A stretch of 64,000 bases of DNA from HGM04593 sp045630965 (GTDB lineage Bacteria; Bacteroidota; Bacteroidia; Bacteroidales; Bacteroidaceae), in contig JAZQTU010000031.1 of assembly GCA_045630965.1 (NCBI GenBank), positions 1 through 64,000 on the forward strand, read 5' to 3'. A model generated the notes under the pieces. The model had not been told where the DNA came from and did no database searches. It saw only the letters and a list, made by a program, of their open reading frames with translations. Numbering within the stretch: the first letter of the stretch is position 1; each line of letters starts with the position of its first letter. Of this stretch, positions 1 through 8,883 are shown in pieces. The position numbers and the translations under genes are program-made.

Positions 1-1
1 C

Positions 2-799
2 CATGACAAAATCAAGGAGTACGAGGCAAAATTTGCCGAGACCGGCTTGGCACGAGACAGTATGTACGCTGTCAATTTCGGCAAGATGATTGACGCTTCA
101 CGTATCTCAAAGAGCAACATTGATGCATATTTCATCAACAGTGGAGCTGCGTCATGTGAGGACCTCAACAATATTTACATGCCAACACTTGATACCAACA
201 AGGACAATATCGAGTACTTGAACAAGGTTATTTCGGTAATGAGTATGCTCAAGTGTACAAATGAGGATGCATATCTTACAGCTTCGGAATACGCACTTGC
301 CATAGAGCCAACATCAAAGGCAGCCATGGGTTGCGGTTACCGTTACTTCAAGAGAGGCGAGACAGACAAGGCTTTGGAGTTGTTTGATCAGGCTATTGAG
401 CTTGAGACCAGTATCACAACAAAGGCAGAACTTTGCAACAAGGTTGGAAATGTATATTACAGCCTAGGCAACTATGTAAAAGCCCGTAATTATGCTCTCA
501 AGGCATTGTCACTCAACTCAAAGTTCGGTGCTCCACACATTCTCATTGCACAGTGCTACGCTACAAAGCCTGAATGGTGTGACGATGAGACTCTCAACTC
601 TTGTACATATTTTGTATGTATCGACCGTCTTGAGCGTGCTAAAGCCGTTGACCCATCAGTAAAGAAAGAGGCTGACAAGTACATTGCAACATACAAGAAA
701 TATTTCCCAAAACCAGAGGAGATGTTCATGAGAAACTACAAGGCTGGTCAGTCAATCAACATCGGTGGTTGGATTAATGAGACAACTACTATCAAGTAA
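2..799 (+). CDS. TPR-repeat protein, 5' end cut by window edge
   Basis: The frame is open to the left edge, so the true start lies outside the window and only the C-terminal part (about 266 residues) is seen. It holds tetratricopeptide-like helical pairs, for example the stretch reading RGETDKALELFDQAIELE followed by GNVYYSLGNYVKARNYALKAL. TPR domains are protein-binding scaffolds. The gene overlaps the start of lptC by 23 nt, so the two are translationally coupled and probably co-transcribed. Position beside lptC suggests an envelope-biogenesis role, but this is inference from context. Secreted TPR proteins are common in Bacteroidales; no enzymatic motif is visible. Confidence 0.8.
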   Translation, partial: HDKIKEYEAKFAETGLARDSMYAVNFGKMIDASRISKSNIDAYFINSGAASCEDLNNIYMPTLDTNKDNIEYLNKVISVMSMLKCTNEDAYLTASEYALAIEPTSKAAMGCGYRYFKRGETDKALELFDQAIELETSITTKAELCNKVGNVYYSLGNYVKARNYALKALSLNSKFGAPHILIAQCYATKPEWCDDETLNSCTYFVCIDRLERAKAVDPSVKKEADKYIATYKKYFPKPEEMFMRNYKAGQSINIGGWINETTTIK

Positions 800-1361
800 T
801 ATCAAACGTATTATTAACGGTACAACAATTGCCTTGACGGCAATTGTTGTACTCGTTTTTCACTCATCGTGCAAAGGAGACTCTCAAGAGAGAGTGGTTA
901 CGATAGAGTGCGCCGATTCATTGCCCGTGATGAGCACCTTTGACGTAAACTCAATAATAAGTGATTCTGGACGCATAACTTACAGGATTGTAGCAGACGA
1001 ATGGCGCATATACGAAAAGCGCAACCCGCCTCATTGGGCTTTTGAAAAAGGTGTATACCTTGAGAAATTCGACAGTATCATGAACGTTGAGGCAACGGTC
1101 AAATGCGATACTGCATATTATTACAGCGAAAGCAAGCGCTGGAAGCTCACTGGCAATGTAAATATAAAGAACAGTAAAAACGAAAAGTTCTTTACCGACC
1201 TTCTGTACTGGGACCAGGAAACAGAGAAGATATATTCGGACGCTTATATTAAGATAGAACAGGAAGACCAGGTGACAGAAGGATTTGGTTTTTCGGCAAA
1301 CCAGAACCTTACTATCTGGCAAATAAACAATACCAAAGGAATTTTCAGCATTGAAGAATAG
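777..1361 (+). CDS. lptC: LPS export ABC transporter periplasmic protein LptC
   Basis: Predicted LptC, the bitopic or lipid-anchored periplasmic protein that passes lipopolysaccharide from the inner-membrane LptBFG extractor to LptA. A hydrophobic N-terminus ends in a lipobox-like SSCKG around residue 33, so it may be a lipoprotein. The body carries the beta-jellyroll signature of the OstA/LptC fold (WRIYEKRNPPHWAFEKGVYLE, split around residues 75-95, then WKLTGNVNIKN). Length (194 aa) fits the family. ATG at 777 is preferred over the in-frame GTG at 765. It overlaps the preceding TPR gene by 23 nt and is followed 3 nt later by the CNNM gene, so it sits inside an operon. LptD of the same pathway is encoded at 39.7-42.4 kb. 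Confidence 0.85.
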   Translation: MRQLLSSNIKRIINGTTIALTAIVVLVFHSSCKGDSQERVVTIECADSLPVMSTFDVNSIISDSGRITYRIVADEWRIYEKRNPPHWAFEKGVYLEKFDSIMNVEATVKCDTAYYYSESKRWKLTGNVNIKNSKNEKFFTDLLYWDQETEKIYSDAYIKIEQEDQVTEGFGFSANQNLTIWQINNTKGIFSIEE

Positions 1362-1364
1362 AAT

Positions 1365-2621
1365 ATGGCAAGTATTTTGGCTCTAATTGTAGTAATTCTT
1401 TTTTCAGCCCTCTTTTCGGGAATGGAAATTGCATTCGTTTCATCGAACAAGCTGCTGCTTGGCATTGACCTCAACGAACGCTCAACCACATCATATGTCA
1501 TAAACAAGTTCTATGCCAACAGTAACAACTTCATATCGAGCCTGTTGGTCGGTAACAACATTGTACTTGTCATATACGGTATGCTTATGGCAGAGTTGCT
1601 CAATGCCACAATTCTCAAGGAATTCAGCGACGCAAACTCACTGTTGCTTGAAACAATCATATCTACTATTGTCATAATTCTTACAGGCGAATTTGTTCCG
1701 AAGGCACTATTCAGAATAAACCCAAACCGTTCACTGAAAAGATTTGCAATAATCACATATCCTATATACATATTGCTCTACCCTCTTGCACGTTTCACCT
1801 CAATATGCTCAATATTCTTACTCAAGATTTTCGGCATAAAGATAAAAGACGAAGCGCGTGACAACACATTCTCAAAAAGAGAATTGAACAACCTTATTCA
1901 AACATCAATAGAGAATGCCGAGGAGGAGGAAAAAGAGATAAACAACGATGTGCTTATATTCCAGAACGCGCTTGATTTCTCAAACATAAAAGTAAGAGAT
2001 TGCTTTATTCCACGAACCGAGATTGAAGCTGTAGAGGTAAATACTCCGCTCGAAGAGTTGAAATCGGTGTTTATTGAGTCGGGACACTCAAAGATCGTCG
2101 TTTTCAAGGACAATATCGACAACATTATCGGTTATATACACTCATCGGAGCTATTCCGATTGGGCAAGAAGTGGCAACAGAAGATATGCAAGATGCCATA
2201 TGTACCAGAAACCCTGTCGGCTCAAAAATTGATGAAGACATTGATGCAGCAGAAGAAATCGTTGGCCGTTGTAATAGACGAGTTCGGCGGAACATCGGGT
2301 ATTATATCACTCGAAGACCTTCTTGAAGAGATTATCGGAGAGATTGAGGACGAGCACGACAACCAGAACCTTATCGCTAAATCACTGGGCAATAAAGAAT
2401 ATCTGCTGTCAGGACGCCTTGAAATTGAGCGAATAAACGAAATGTTCGACATTGACATGCCCGAATCAGACGAATACCAGACTTTGGGCGGTTTCATCCT
2501 TGCACACCACCAACGTTTCCCACAACTCAACGAAACAATAACAATTGGAGACTACAAGATACAGGTAATAAAACAGCGTAGTACAAAGATAGAGCTTGTC
2601 AAATTGACACAGCTGAAATGA
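1365..2621 (+). CDS. CNNM/HlyC-type transporter (DUF21-CBS-CorC_HlyC)
   Basis: A 418-residue membrane protein with the standard CNNM/CorC order: a DUF21 domain with about four transmembrane helices (residues 1-160, starting SILALIVVILFSALFSGMEI), a CBS-pair region (about 200-330, with VRDCFIPRTEIEAV and AVVIDEFGGTSGIISLEDLLEEIIGEI), and a C-terminal CorC_HlyC domain ending near residue 410 (ESDEYQTLGGFIL). Proteins of this family are linked to Mg2+/Co2+ export; the gliding protein GldE is a Bacteroidota relative. The older name hemolysin is historical. The gene begins 3 nt after lptC, which suggests co-expression with the LPS pathway. Transport substrate cannot be read from sequence. Confidence 0.88.
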   Translation: MASILALIVVILFSALFSGMEIAFVSSNKLLLGIDLNERSTTSYVINKFYANSNNFISSLLVGNNIVLVIYGMLMAELLNATILKEFSDANSLLLETIISTIVIILTGEFVPKALFRINPNRSLKRFAIITYPIYILLYPLARFTSICSIFLLKIFGIKIKDEARDNTFSKRELNNLIQTSIENAEEEEKEINNDVLIFQNALDFSNIKVRDCFIPRTEIEAVEVNTPLEELKSVFIESGHSKIVVFKDNIDNIIGYIHSSELFRLGKKWQQKICKMPYVPETLSAQKLMKTLMQQKKSLAVVIDEFGGTSGIISLEDLLEEIIGEIEDEHDNQNLIAKSLGNKEYLLSGRLEIERINEMFDIDMPESDEYQTLGGFILAHHQRFPQLNETITIGDYKIQVIKQRSTKIELVKLTQLK

Positions 2622-2633
2622 CCATATATCACA

Positions 2634-3233
2634 ATGAATAAGAAAAGAATCATAATAGGTACCATTCTTTTTGCAATCATAGGTACTGTTATGATTTTTT
2701 TATGTTTTTACAACACCGCATCATCAACGGCACCTGTCTGCTCACAATTACATATAAAGTCGGGGGATTTGATATTATCCGTTGGCGACTCATTCAAAAG
2801 TAGAATTGTAAAGACATTTGAAAAAAGTACCGGCACCAAAGTGAACTACTCCCATATTGGTGTATTCCTTAAAGATGCAGACTCGGTGCATATAGTCCAC
2901 ATGTCGATCGATGATGGTTTTATAAAAAGAGAAGGTCTAAAGGATTTCATAGAAAACAACGGTGTAATAGAATATGACATATACAGAATGACAATCCCAA
3001 CACCAGACCCAGACAGATTATACAGCATAATTGACAGCGTAGCAGACACTCCAAAGCCATTCGACCACTCATTCGACATGGAGACGGACGATAGCTATTA
3101 CTGCACCGAATTCATTTACAAGACATTTCTGCAAGCAGGCATTACACACATCAAAGAGATAAAATATAAAAAATATCTATATCCCAACGACATCGTAAAC
3201 TCAAAGATTTTTACAAAACAGATAAAACATTAA
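2634..3233 (+). CDS. YiiX/YebB-like permuted NlpC/P60 (papain-fold) hydrolase
   Basis: Single N-terminal membrane anchor (residues 5-26, IIIGTILFAIIGTVMIFLCF) followed by a circularly permuted papain-like domain. The proposed catalytic His is in YSHIGVF and the catalytic Cys in SYYCTEFIYK; the GDLILSVGDS segment at the domain start is typical of YiiX-type proteins, in which the His-containing half precedes the Cys half. Members of this group are predicted amidases, peptidases or acyl-transferring enzymes acting on cell wall or lipids; the substrate here is unknown. It lies 12 nt after the CNNM gene and 18 nt before the next, consistent with one transcript. Confidence 0.75.
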   Translation: MNKKRIIIGTILFAIIGTVMIFLCFYNTASSTAPVCSQLHIKSGDLILSVGDSFKSRIVKTFEKSTGTKVNYSHIGVFLKDADSVHIVHMSIDDGFIKREGLKDFIENNGVIEYDIYRMTIPTPDPDRLYSIIDSVADTPKPFDHSFDMETDDSYYCTEFIYKTFLQAGITHIKEIKYKKYLYPNDIVNSKIFTKQIKH

Positions 3234-3251
3234 TATCAAATACTAAACACA

Positions 3252-5171
3252 ATGAACAAACAAATTTCAAAGATTATCAATGCAATTTTGGCTATAGCAG
3301 CAATAATTTGCTTTCTTGCATTGGACTTTTACGGATTCGGTTCAAGCAAGAACTTTACCGGAGCTGACATTTTGGAAATGATTGAAGACACCGAAGAGAT
3401 ATGGCCGATACTTTTCATTATTATTCCAATAATTCAAATTATCGTACGCTTCGCAACACAAAAATTAACTGGTGCAATACTCTGCGGGACCATGATGATG
3501 ATACCAGTAATTACTGCACTTGCGAATGTTGAGTTCGACTATCTTCAGGTTGGCTTCTACATTTACGCAATCATATCTCTGTTGATGATATTCACCCCAA
3601 TACTTGACACTTTAAGCATTCCCGCCAGCATATCATCAGCCGATATTATCAACCAGGCGCACACAATGAGCGACAGCCAACTTCAGGAAATTGTTGCAAA
3701 ACCCGAGATATATAATTCTGCATTGGTATCGCAGTGCAAAGAAGAACTTGACATACGCACCAATGCACAGAGTATGATGCCCGAAGTGGAGACATACAGC
3801 AAAGGAAAAATAGACGAGATACTCAAGAACAGAGGCACATACTCTGCTGTAATCGTATTCTGTTGCGAAAAAGTAAAAACAGAGCGCATCAAGAAAGAGG
3901 CCGAAGAGTTACGCAAAGAGCAGGAGCGCATAGCCAAAGAAAAGGAGGAAAAGCGCAAAGTTTTCTGGGCAAAATGGAGTTGGGTTATAACAGGTGCTAT
4001 TGCCGCAGCAATAGCAGTCGTTGCCATAATCTATTTCACAAGTAACGAACATTACTTTAGCAGCGGTATAAATTATTATAATAAAGGAAATTACCAAAAA
4101 GCAATCAAGAAACTATCAAAGATTGACGATGTAAATTATGCTGGATATTTGGGAGCAAAATTTTTCCTACACAAATCATATACAGATATCGAGGATAATG
4201 AAAATGCCTCAAAAACCCTCATTGACATATATAATGCAGTAGCAGACCTTGAAGCCGATGAATTACGCAGTTTATACTACATGCCTTACACCTATGATGC
4301 ATACAATCTCTGTGCTAATGCCATTTTAGTTCGACAAATAGACCTGAAGGATGTAAAAATAGATTATAACATAGCTATCAAGCTCTATGAAATAACCGGT
4401 AGAGAAACACAAATAGGTATATGCTATTACCATACTGAAGATTTTCAAAAAGCCTACAATATCTTAGAGGAAGAGGCACGATACAATGACAATATCATTG
4501 CAAAAGTGTATTTAGGACTTATGTACACAAATGGAAAAGGATGTCCAAGAGATATTCACAGTGCATTTTGGACATTCGATAAAGTAGACATAGAAGACCA
4601 CTTAACCCCCTCCCTACTTGAAGAAGGTACTTATTTTGTTCATTTCATGGGAGAGTTGTGGAATGTCGATATCATAAGAAATTATTTGATGGCCAAAGGC
4701 GACCTCCAACTTATCTATGGCACACTCAACAAACACTCCAACACTTTTGGCGAGGGAGTCGACATAGCGCGTAAATGCTATGCAAAAGCAACAGAGTTAT
4801 TCCCATACTTTACTTTTTACGCCAAGCGTCATCACTATATAGAACAATTGTACAACATTGAAGGCCAAATAGACAATACAAACAATTTTGACGATTGGTA
4901 CTACTGTGGAGAGTACATAAAAGACCACACCTATCCCAAAAGTATACGCCCTTATGGTTATGGAATGTATCATGAATACGGAGGCATGTGGGACGAAACA
5001 TTGGATCGCCTCGTTATCGGAAATTTTGGAAAAAGTGGCAGAAGCTTTACTTGGGGCAAAGATGCACTTGTTATCAACAGAAACAAAGACTCCCAAAAAG
5101 TCATATATTACGTGGGATACTATGACAAAGATGGCGAATACTATTTCTTTGATGAATACGTAACCGATTAA
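3252..5171 (+). CDS. Multi-spanning membrane protein with coiled coil and Sel1/TPR repeats
   Basis: Not a recognised named family. Layout: four hydrophobic helices in residues 7-122; a cytoplasmic or linker segment; a highly charged coiled coil at about 205-238 (KKEAEELRKEQERIAKEKEE); a fifth transmembrane helix at about 243-264; then a long helical-repeat region starting YYNKGNYQKAIKKLSKI, with a Sel1-like motif AKVYLGLMYTNGKGCPRD near residue 420. The C-terminal 100 residues are aromatic-rich (YYVGYYDKDGEYYFFDEY) and have no recognised domain. Sel1/TPR repeats bind proteins, so a membrane-tethered scaffold is plausible, by inference only. It is the last gene of the run, followed by a strong terminator. 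Confidence 0.6.
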   Translation: MNKQISKIINAILAIAAIICFLALDFYGFGSSKNFTGADILEMIEDTEEIWPILFIIIPIIQIIVRFATQKLTGAILCGTMMMIPVITALANVEFDYLQVGFYIYAIISLLMIFTPILDTLSIPASISSADIINQAHTMSDSQLQEIVAKPEIYNSALVSQCKEELDIRTNAQSMMPEVETYSKGKIDEILKNRGTYSAVIVFCCEKVKTERIKKEAEELRKEQERIAKEKEEKRKVFWAKWSWVITGAIAAAIAVVAIIYFTSNEHYFSSGINYYNKGNYQKAIKKLSKIDDVNYAGYLGAKFFLHKSYTDIEDNENASKTLIDIYNAVADLEADELRSLYYMPYTYDAYNLCANAILVRQIDLKDVKIDYNIAIKLYEITGRETQIGICYYHTEDFQKAYNILEEEARYNDNIIAKVYLGLMYTNGKGCPRDIHSAFWTFDKVDIEDHLTPSLLEEGTYFVHFMGELWNVDIIRNYLMAKGDLQLIYGTLNKHSNTFGEGVDIARKCYAKATELFPYFTFYAKRHHYIEQLYNIEGQIDNTNNFDDWYYCGEYIKDHTYPKSIRPYGYGMYHEYGGMWDETLDRLVIGNFGKSGRSFTWGKDALVINRNKDSQKVIYYVGYYDKDGEYYFFDEYVTD

Positions 5172-5189
5172 GAGTTTACTAACAACAAT

Positions 5190-5236
5190 AAAAATAGGCA
5201 AAAGAGCGTATTAATGCGCTCTTTTGCCTATTTTTT
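5190..5236 (+). terminator. Rho-independent terminator after the lptC operon
   Basis: Stem of about 18 bp (AAATAGGCAAAAGAGCG with its complement CGCTCTTTTGCCTATTT) around an ATTAAT loop region, followed by a T run. It lies 19 nt after the stop of the Sel1/TPR gene. Confidence 0.85.
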
Positions 5237-5273
5237 ATACCTTATTTATAGCAAGAATTCAAAAGCTTTTTAC

Positions 5274-5281
5274 TATCTTCG
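5274..5281 (+). promoter_or_regulatory. Bacteroidetes -7 element (TATCTTCG) for the PpiD-like gene
   Basis: TATCTTCG fits the Bacteroidetes -7 consensus TAnnTTTG with one change. It is 42 nt upstream of the start at 5324 and just after the upstream terminator. A clear -33 TTG is not seen. Confidence 0.55.
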
Positions 5282-5323
5282 CAAAGTTTAATGCAAAATT
5301 CAAAACAAACAAAATACTAGATT

Positions 5324-7525
5324 ATGGCAACATTACAAAAATTGCGCAACATGGGCCCACTGCTCGTTATTTTCGTGGGTCTTGCATTATTTGCCTTCAT
5401 TGCAGGCGATGCATGGAGACTGTTCCAGTCAGACTCAATGGAAGCAACAGTAGGTAGCGTTGACGGCGACAAGCTGTCGGCTATGGATTTCGAGACAGTT
5501 TACAAAGAGTGTGAGAATGCACAAAGAATGTTCAGAATGGCAGATCCAAGATTGTCAGAAGAACAGAGAACTGCATCTTTCACAGAAGAGGAACTCTCTT
5601 ACATCAAGGACGAGGCATGGGGTGTATTCACACAGCTTGCTGTAGCAGAAAGACAGGCTAAAGAGCTTGGTATCACTGTTACTAACGAGGAGATTATGGA
5701 CATCCTCAACAACAACAGCAGCATGTACCTCAACAGCATTTACCACCCATTCAGAACAGAGAACGGATTCAGCACAGACGATTTGAATGCAGTAATCGCT
5801 TCTTACAACCAGATGATGAACGAAGGCGGTTACGATGCAAACCTTGCTGCACTCTACAGCTGCTGGAAGTACATGGAGAAAAGAATCAAGCTTGAGTCTC
5901 TTACAAACAAGCAGATCAAGCTCGTTGAGAACGCTACAGTAGCAAACCCTGTTCTTGCAAACAAGAACTTCAATCTCAACGACAATGCATACGACCTTGA
6001 AGTTGTAGCATTCCCCTACACATCTGTTGCAGACTCTACAGTAAGCGTTAGCGACAAGGAGATTGCAAACTACTACAAGCAGAACAAGGAAAACTTCTAC
6101 GAGCAGGTACAGGACACACGTGACGTCAAGTATATCAGCGTAAAAGTAACAGCCAGCGAAAGCGACAAGAACGACATCCTCGCTCAGATGAACGAGTATG
6201 CCGAGTCACTCAAGGATGGCAACAAGGAATATGAGAGACTTGCACGCACATCAGGCAGCGATCTTGAGTACAATGACCTTTTGTGGACAAGCGATTCATA
6301 CCCTGAAGATATTCAGGTTCGTTTGGAGCAGGCTGCTGTAAATGAGGTTGTTGGTCCATACATCAACCCATCGGACAACAGCTACAATGTATTCATGCCA
6401 ACAGAGAAATGCACAGTACCCGACTCATTGCTCATCCGCGCAATTGTCGTTACAAGCCAGTCAAGCGAAGAGGTTGCCGCAACTACAGACAGCCTTATCA
6501 ACGCATTGAAGAACAAAGCAGACTTCAAGGAGACAGCAAAGAACTATGCACACGTTGACTCTTTGTGGATTACATCAAGTAAGTTCTACACTGCAGGCAT
6601 CATTGACAACGCTGATACACAGAAGGAGATTTACAACGCACGTCCAGGTGTATATGCTTCTTCAGACTTCAAGACAATCCCTGGCAAACTTATCTATCAG
6701 GTAATAAGCAAGAAGGGTAAAGCTGATGTAAGCAACCTCATTATAATCAAGAAGGACATAGCCTTCAGCAGCGATACATATGACAAGGCATACAACAAAC
6801 TAAGCCAGTTCGTTGCATCATGCAAGAGCATCGAGGATGTTGAAAGCAAAGCTATGGAAAACGGCTACCGCGTTCAGAAGATGAACGACGTAAATGCTTC
6901 TACAAGAAACATCAACAACATCCCACAGACATACAGCGTTGTTAAGTGGATTCTTTCAGAAGACAGAAAAGCCGGTGATTTCTCTGGTATCGAAGAGTGT
7001 GGAGCTGAATACCTCCTTTTTGCAACAGTTACAAGCGTTAACCCTAAGGGCTACATCGCTCTTGATAAAGAGGTAAACAACTACGGCACAAAGTTGAGCG
7101 ACATCATCAAGAATAGATTGGTGCTCGACAAGAAGGCAGAGATTATCATGTCAGAGCTTGCAAACAAGGACTACAGTGCTGTTAAGGGTAACAGCAAGGC
7201 ACAGGTTTCAAGAGTAAACAATGTAGAGTTCAAGAAGACAACAAGCATTCCTTCACTCAACGTTGACGAGCCTATCCTCGGTGTTGTAGCTGCAAACATG
7301 CAGGTTGGCGAAACCAGCGCATCTATCAAGGGCGACAACGGTGTATATGTAATCAACGTAGTTGGCAAGAACGCTAAGAACGGCATATTCAACGCAGAAA
7401 AAGAGAATGAGTACATCCTTTCAAACGGTGGCATGTACGAATACTCAAACATAGTAGGCCAGCTCTTCCAGATGGGCTTGAGCGAGGTTTATCCTGTTGA
7501 AAACAAACTATTCCGCTTCTTCTAA
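5324..7525 (+). CDS. PpiD/SurA-like peptidylprolyl isomerase, membrane-anchored periplasmic chaperone
   Basis: A 733-residue protein with a single N-terminal signal anchor (residues 10-27, MGPLLVIFVGLALFAFIAG) followed by a SurA_N_3-type chaperone domain containing VGSVDGDKLSAMDFE and a long helical region. Central sequence is consistent with divergent parvulin-like domains (VRDVKYISVKV and similar), and the C-terminus is a further chaperone lobe. PpiD/SurA proteins help outer-membrane proteins fold in the periplasm. Domain order matches the Bacteroidota PpiD group, roughly 700-730 aa. Classical parvulin active-site residues are hard to place by eye, so isomerase activity is less certain than the chaperone assignment. 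It has its own promoter and terminator. Confidence 0.82.
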   Translation: MATLQKLRNMGPLLVIFVGLALFAFIAGDAWRLFQSDSMEATVGSVDGDKLSAMDFETVYKECENAQRMFRMADPRLSEEQRTASFTEEELSYIKDEAWGVFTQLAVAERQAKELGITVTNEEIMDILNNNSSMYLNSIYHPFRTENGFSTDDLNAVIASYNQMMNEGGYDANLAALYSCWKYMEKRIKLESLTNKQIKLVENATVANPVLANKNFNLNDNAYDLEVVAFPYTSVADSTVSVSDKEIANYYKQNKENFYEQVQDTRDVKYISVKVTASESDKNDILAQMNEYAESLKDGNKEYERLARTSGSDLEYNDLLWTSDSYPEDIQVRLEQAAVNEVVGPYINPSDNSYNVFMPTEKCTVPDSLLIRAIVVTSQSSEEVAATTDSLINALKNKADFKETAKNYAHVDSLWITSSKFYTAGIIDNADTQKEIYNARPGVYASSDFKTIPGKLIYQVISKKGKADVSNLIIIKKDIAFSSDTYDKAYNKLSQFVASCKSIEDVESKAMENGYRVQKMNDVNASTRNINNIPQTYSVVKWILSEDRKAGDFSGIEECGAEYLLFATVTSVNPKGYIALDKEVNNYGTKLSDIIKNRLVLDKKAEIIMSELANKDYSAVKGNSKAQVSRVNNVEFKKTTSIPSLNVDEPILGVVAANMQVGETSASIKGDNGVYVINVVGKNAKNGIFNAEKENEYILSNGGMYEYSNIVGQLFQMGLSEVYPVENKLFRFF

Positions 7526-7546
7526 AAAACAGATTTCATACAACAT

Positions 7547-7576
7547 AAAAAGGCGACCTTTGAAAGGTCGCCTTTT
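7547..7576 (+). terminator. Terminator after the PpiD-like gene
   Basis: Hairpin AAAAAGGCGACCTT / AAGGTCGCCTTTT with a short loop and a flanking T run, 21 nt after the stop codon. Confidence 0.85.
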
Positions 7577-8054
7577 ATATTATATACCACGAAGCATATT
7601 TCATAAAAAGTAACAATCTGAAACTTTCTTGAGCAAGATACCCCAAAAGATATAGGCGCAGACAATCCCATAAATGCATCAAGTTTGTTCGAATGCGATA
7701 TAACAGTTGCCCTAGCTGTTGACATCACGACATAGCGCAGTAACGAGTGAACTCAAATAGCGATGTCTGATATTACTAAGATACGTTCGAAATGACAGCA
7801 ATACGGATTGATTTTTACGTTAAAAGTCAACACCTATATTATTACCAAAACTAAAGAATTTTTGACCAGCGTAACTAACCAAGAGTCAACAACAAGTAGT
7901 GAGAAAAGCCTATACCAAATATAAAGTTTCTAAAGCCATACAAAATATAGATACTACTACTATTAGTATAACACAACACGCTGGAGAATATCTATATTAA
8001 ATACAATTCTGACTTTAGAATAATATCAGCACAATACATATATAATTTTTACAC
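7577..8054. other. Gene-poor intergenic stretch, nothing recognised
   Basis: About 480 nt of AT-rich sequence between two converging terminators. No tRNA, rRNA or known small RNA fold was recognised and no ORF has coding character. A short minus-strand ORF (7522-7728) starts here but runs through the upstream terminator and matches nothing I know. It contains two copies of GTTCGAA (near 7687 and 7784). Many Bacteroidales carry ftsY after the DUF4295 gene at this place, so this may be a rearrangement scar. Confidence 0.4.
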
Positions 8055-8087
8055 AAAAAAAGGATAGCATTAAGCTATCCTTTTTTA
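8055..8087 (-). terminator. Terminator of the rpmB-rpmG-DUF4295 operon
   Basis: Stem AAGGATAGC / GCTATCCTT with loop ATTAA, flanked by a long A run on the plus strand, which is a T run on the transcribed minus strand. It is 23 nt beyond the DUF4295 stop codon. Confidence 0.85.
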
Positions 8088-8109
8088 TATCTGAACCTCT
8101 CGGTTTTAA

Positions 8110-8262
8110 TTACTTCTTCAAAGACTCATCAGCCTTGCCCTGAGGAAGCATCTCCTCTGCGAACATATAAGCACCGGTCTTAGGTGATTTAACCAATTTA
8201 ACAACCTTAACAAACTTCTCCTTATCACCTGTCTGGAGGGTTGCCACTGCTTTCTTAGCCAT
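8110..8262 (-). CDS. DUF4295 family small ribosomal-operon protein
   Basis: A 50-residue basic protein beginning MAKKAVATLQTGDKEKFVKV and ending ADESLKK. This is the DUF4295 family, found in Bacteroidota directly downstream of rpmG. Function is not established; basic composition and constant linkage to L33 and L28 suggest ribosome association, which is inference. It starts 6 nt after the rpmG stop and is the last gene before a strong terminator. In many relatives ftsY follows; here it does not. Confidence 0.9.
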   Translation of the reverse strand: MAKKAVATLQTGDKEKFVKVVKLVKSPKTGAYMFAEEMLPQGKADESLKK

Positions 8263-8268
8263 CTCTTA

Positions 8269-8457
8269 TTACTTAATTTCTTTGTGAACAGTTACTCTCT
8301 TCAAATATGGGTTGTATTTCTTCAACTCCAAACGCTCAGTTGTGTTCTTACGGTTCTTTGTTGTAATATAACGAGACATACCGGGAACACCGCTATTCTT
8401 CTGCTCAGTACACTCAAGGATTACCTGAACACGATTACCTTTAACTTTCTTAGCCAT
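8269..8457 (-). CDS. rpmG: 50S ribosomal protein L33
   Basis: 62 residues with the L33 signature (VQVILECTEQKNSG, then YITTKNRKNTTERLELKKYNP). Only one cysteine is present, so this is the zinc-independent form lacking the CxxC pairs. L33 sits at the E site of the large ribosomal subunit. It follows rpmB by 18 nt and precedes DUF4295 by 6 nt, a conserved Bacteroidota order. Confidence 0.97.
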   Translation of the reverse strand: MAKKVKGNRVQVILECTEQKNSGVPGMSRYITTKNRKNTTERLELKKYNPYLKRVTVHKEIK

Positions 8458-8475
8458 ACTACTTTCCTCCTTTAA

Positions 8476-8736
8476 TTAGCCGAGTACTTTAATTTCCTCC
8501 CAAGCAACGTGGCCATTCTTAACTGCATCTTTCAAAGCAGCATCAAGACCTACTCGGTTGATAATTTTCAAACCCGCTGCACTCACGCGCAACTGAATCC
8601 AACAATCTTCTTCAACATAGAAGAACTTCTTTGTAAACAAGTTCACATTGAAAAGACGCTTTGTTCTTCTCTTTGAGTGTGAAACATTGTTACCCACCAT
8701 AGCTTTCTTACCGGTGATTTGACAAATCTTTGACAT
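8476..8736 (-). CDS. rpmB: 50S ribosomal protein L28
   Basis: 86 residues starting MSKICQITGKKAMVGNNVSHSKRRTKRLFNVNL (split), the standard L28 N-terminus, with the C-terminal helix GLKIINRVGLDAALKDA. L28 is a large-subunit protein needed for late assembly. It is the first gene of a three-gene operon with rpmG and DUF4295, driven by a well-formed promoter at 8786-8816. Confidence 0.97.
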   Translation of the reverse strand: MSKICQITGKKAMVGNNVSHSKRRTKRLFNVNLFTKKFFYVEEDCWIQLRVSAAGLKIINRVGLDAALKDAVKNGHVAWEEIKVLG

Positions 8737-8785
8737 CTCTATATATTTTTTGTTTATTCTTTTGATACTTACTCAAAACAGTGTG

Positions 8786-8816
8786 CAAAGATATAGATTT
8801 TCACACAACCATGCAA
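8786..8816 (-). promoter_or_regulatory. Promoter of the rpmB operon (-33 TTG, -7 TATCTTTG)
   Basis: On the minus strand, TATCTTTG (8786-8793) matches TAnnTTTG exactly. A TTG (8814-8816) lies 20 nt upstream, the spacing expected for Bacteroidetes sigma-ABfr promoters. Leader to the rpmB start is about 45 nt. Confidence 0.75.
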
Positions 8817-8883
8817 ACAAAACTACAATTATTTTCAGAACTGTTGGTTTTTTGTTTACATATAATAGAAAAAGGCATTTACC

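Noticed and set aside
7522..7728. Minus-strand ORF (68 aa) in the gene-poor gap
   Set aside because: It runs through the PpiD-like terminator, has no promoter or conserved pattern and I could not assign any family.
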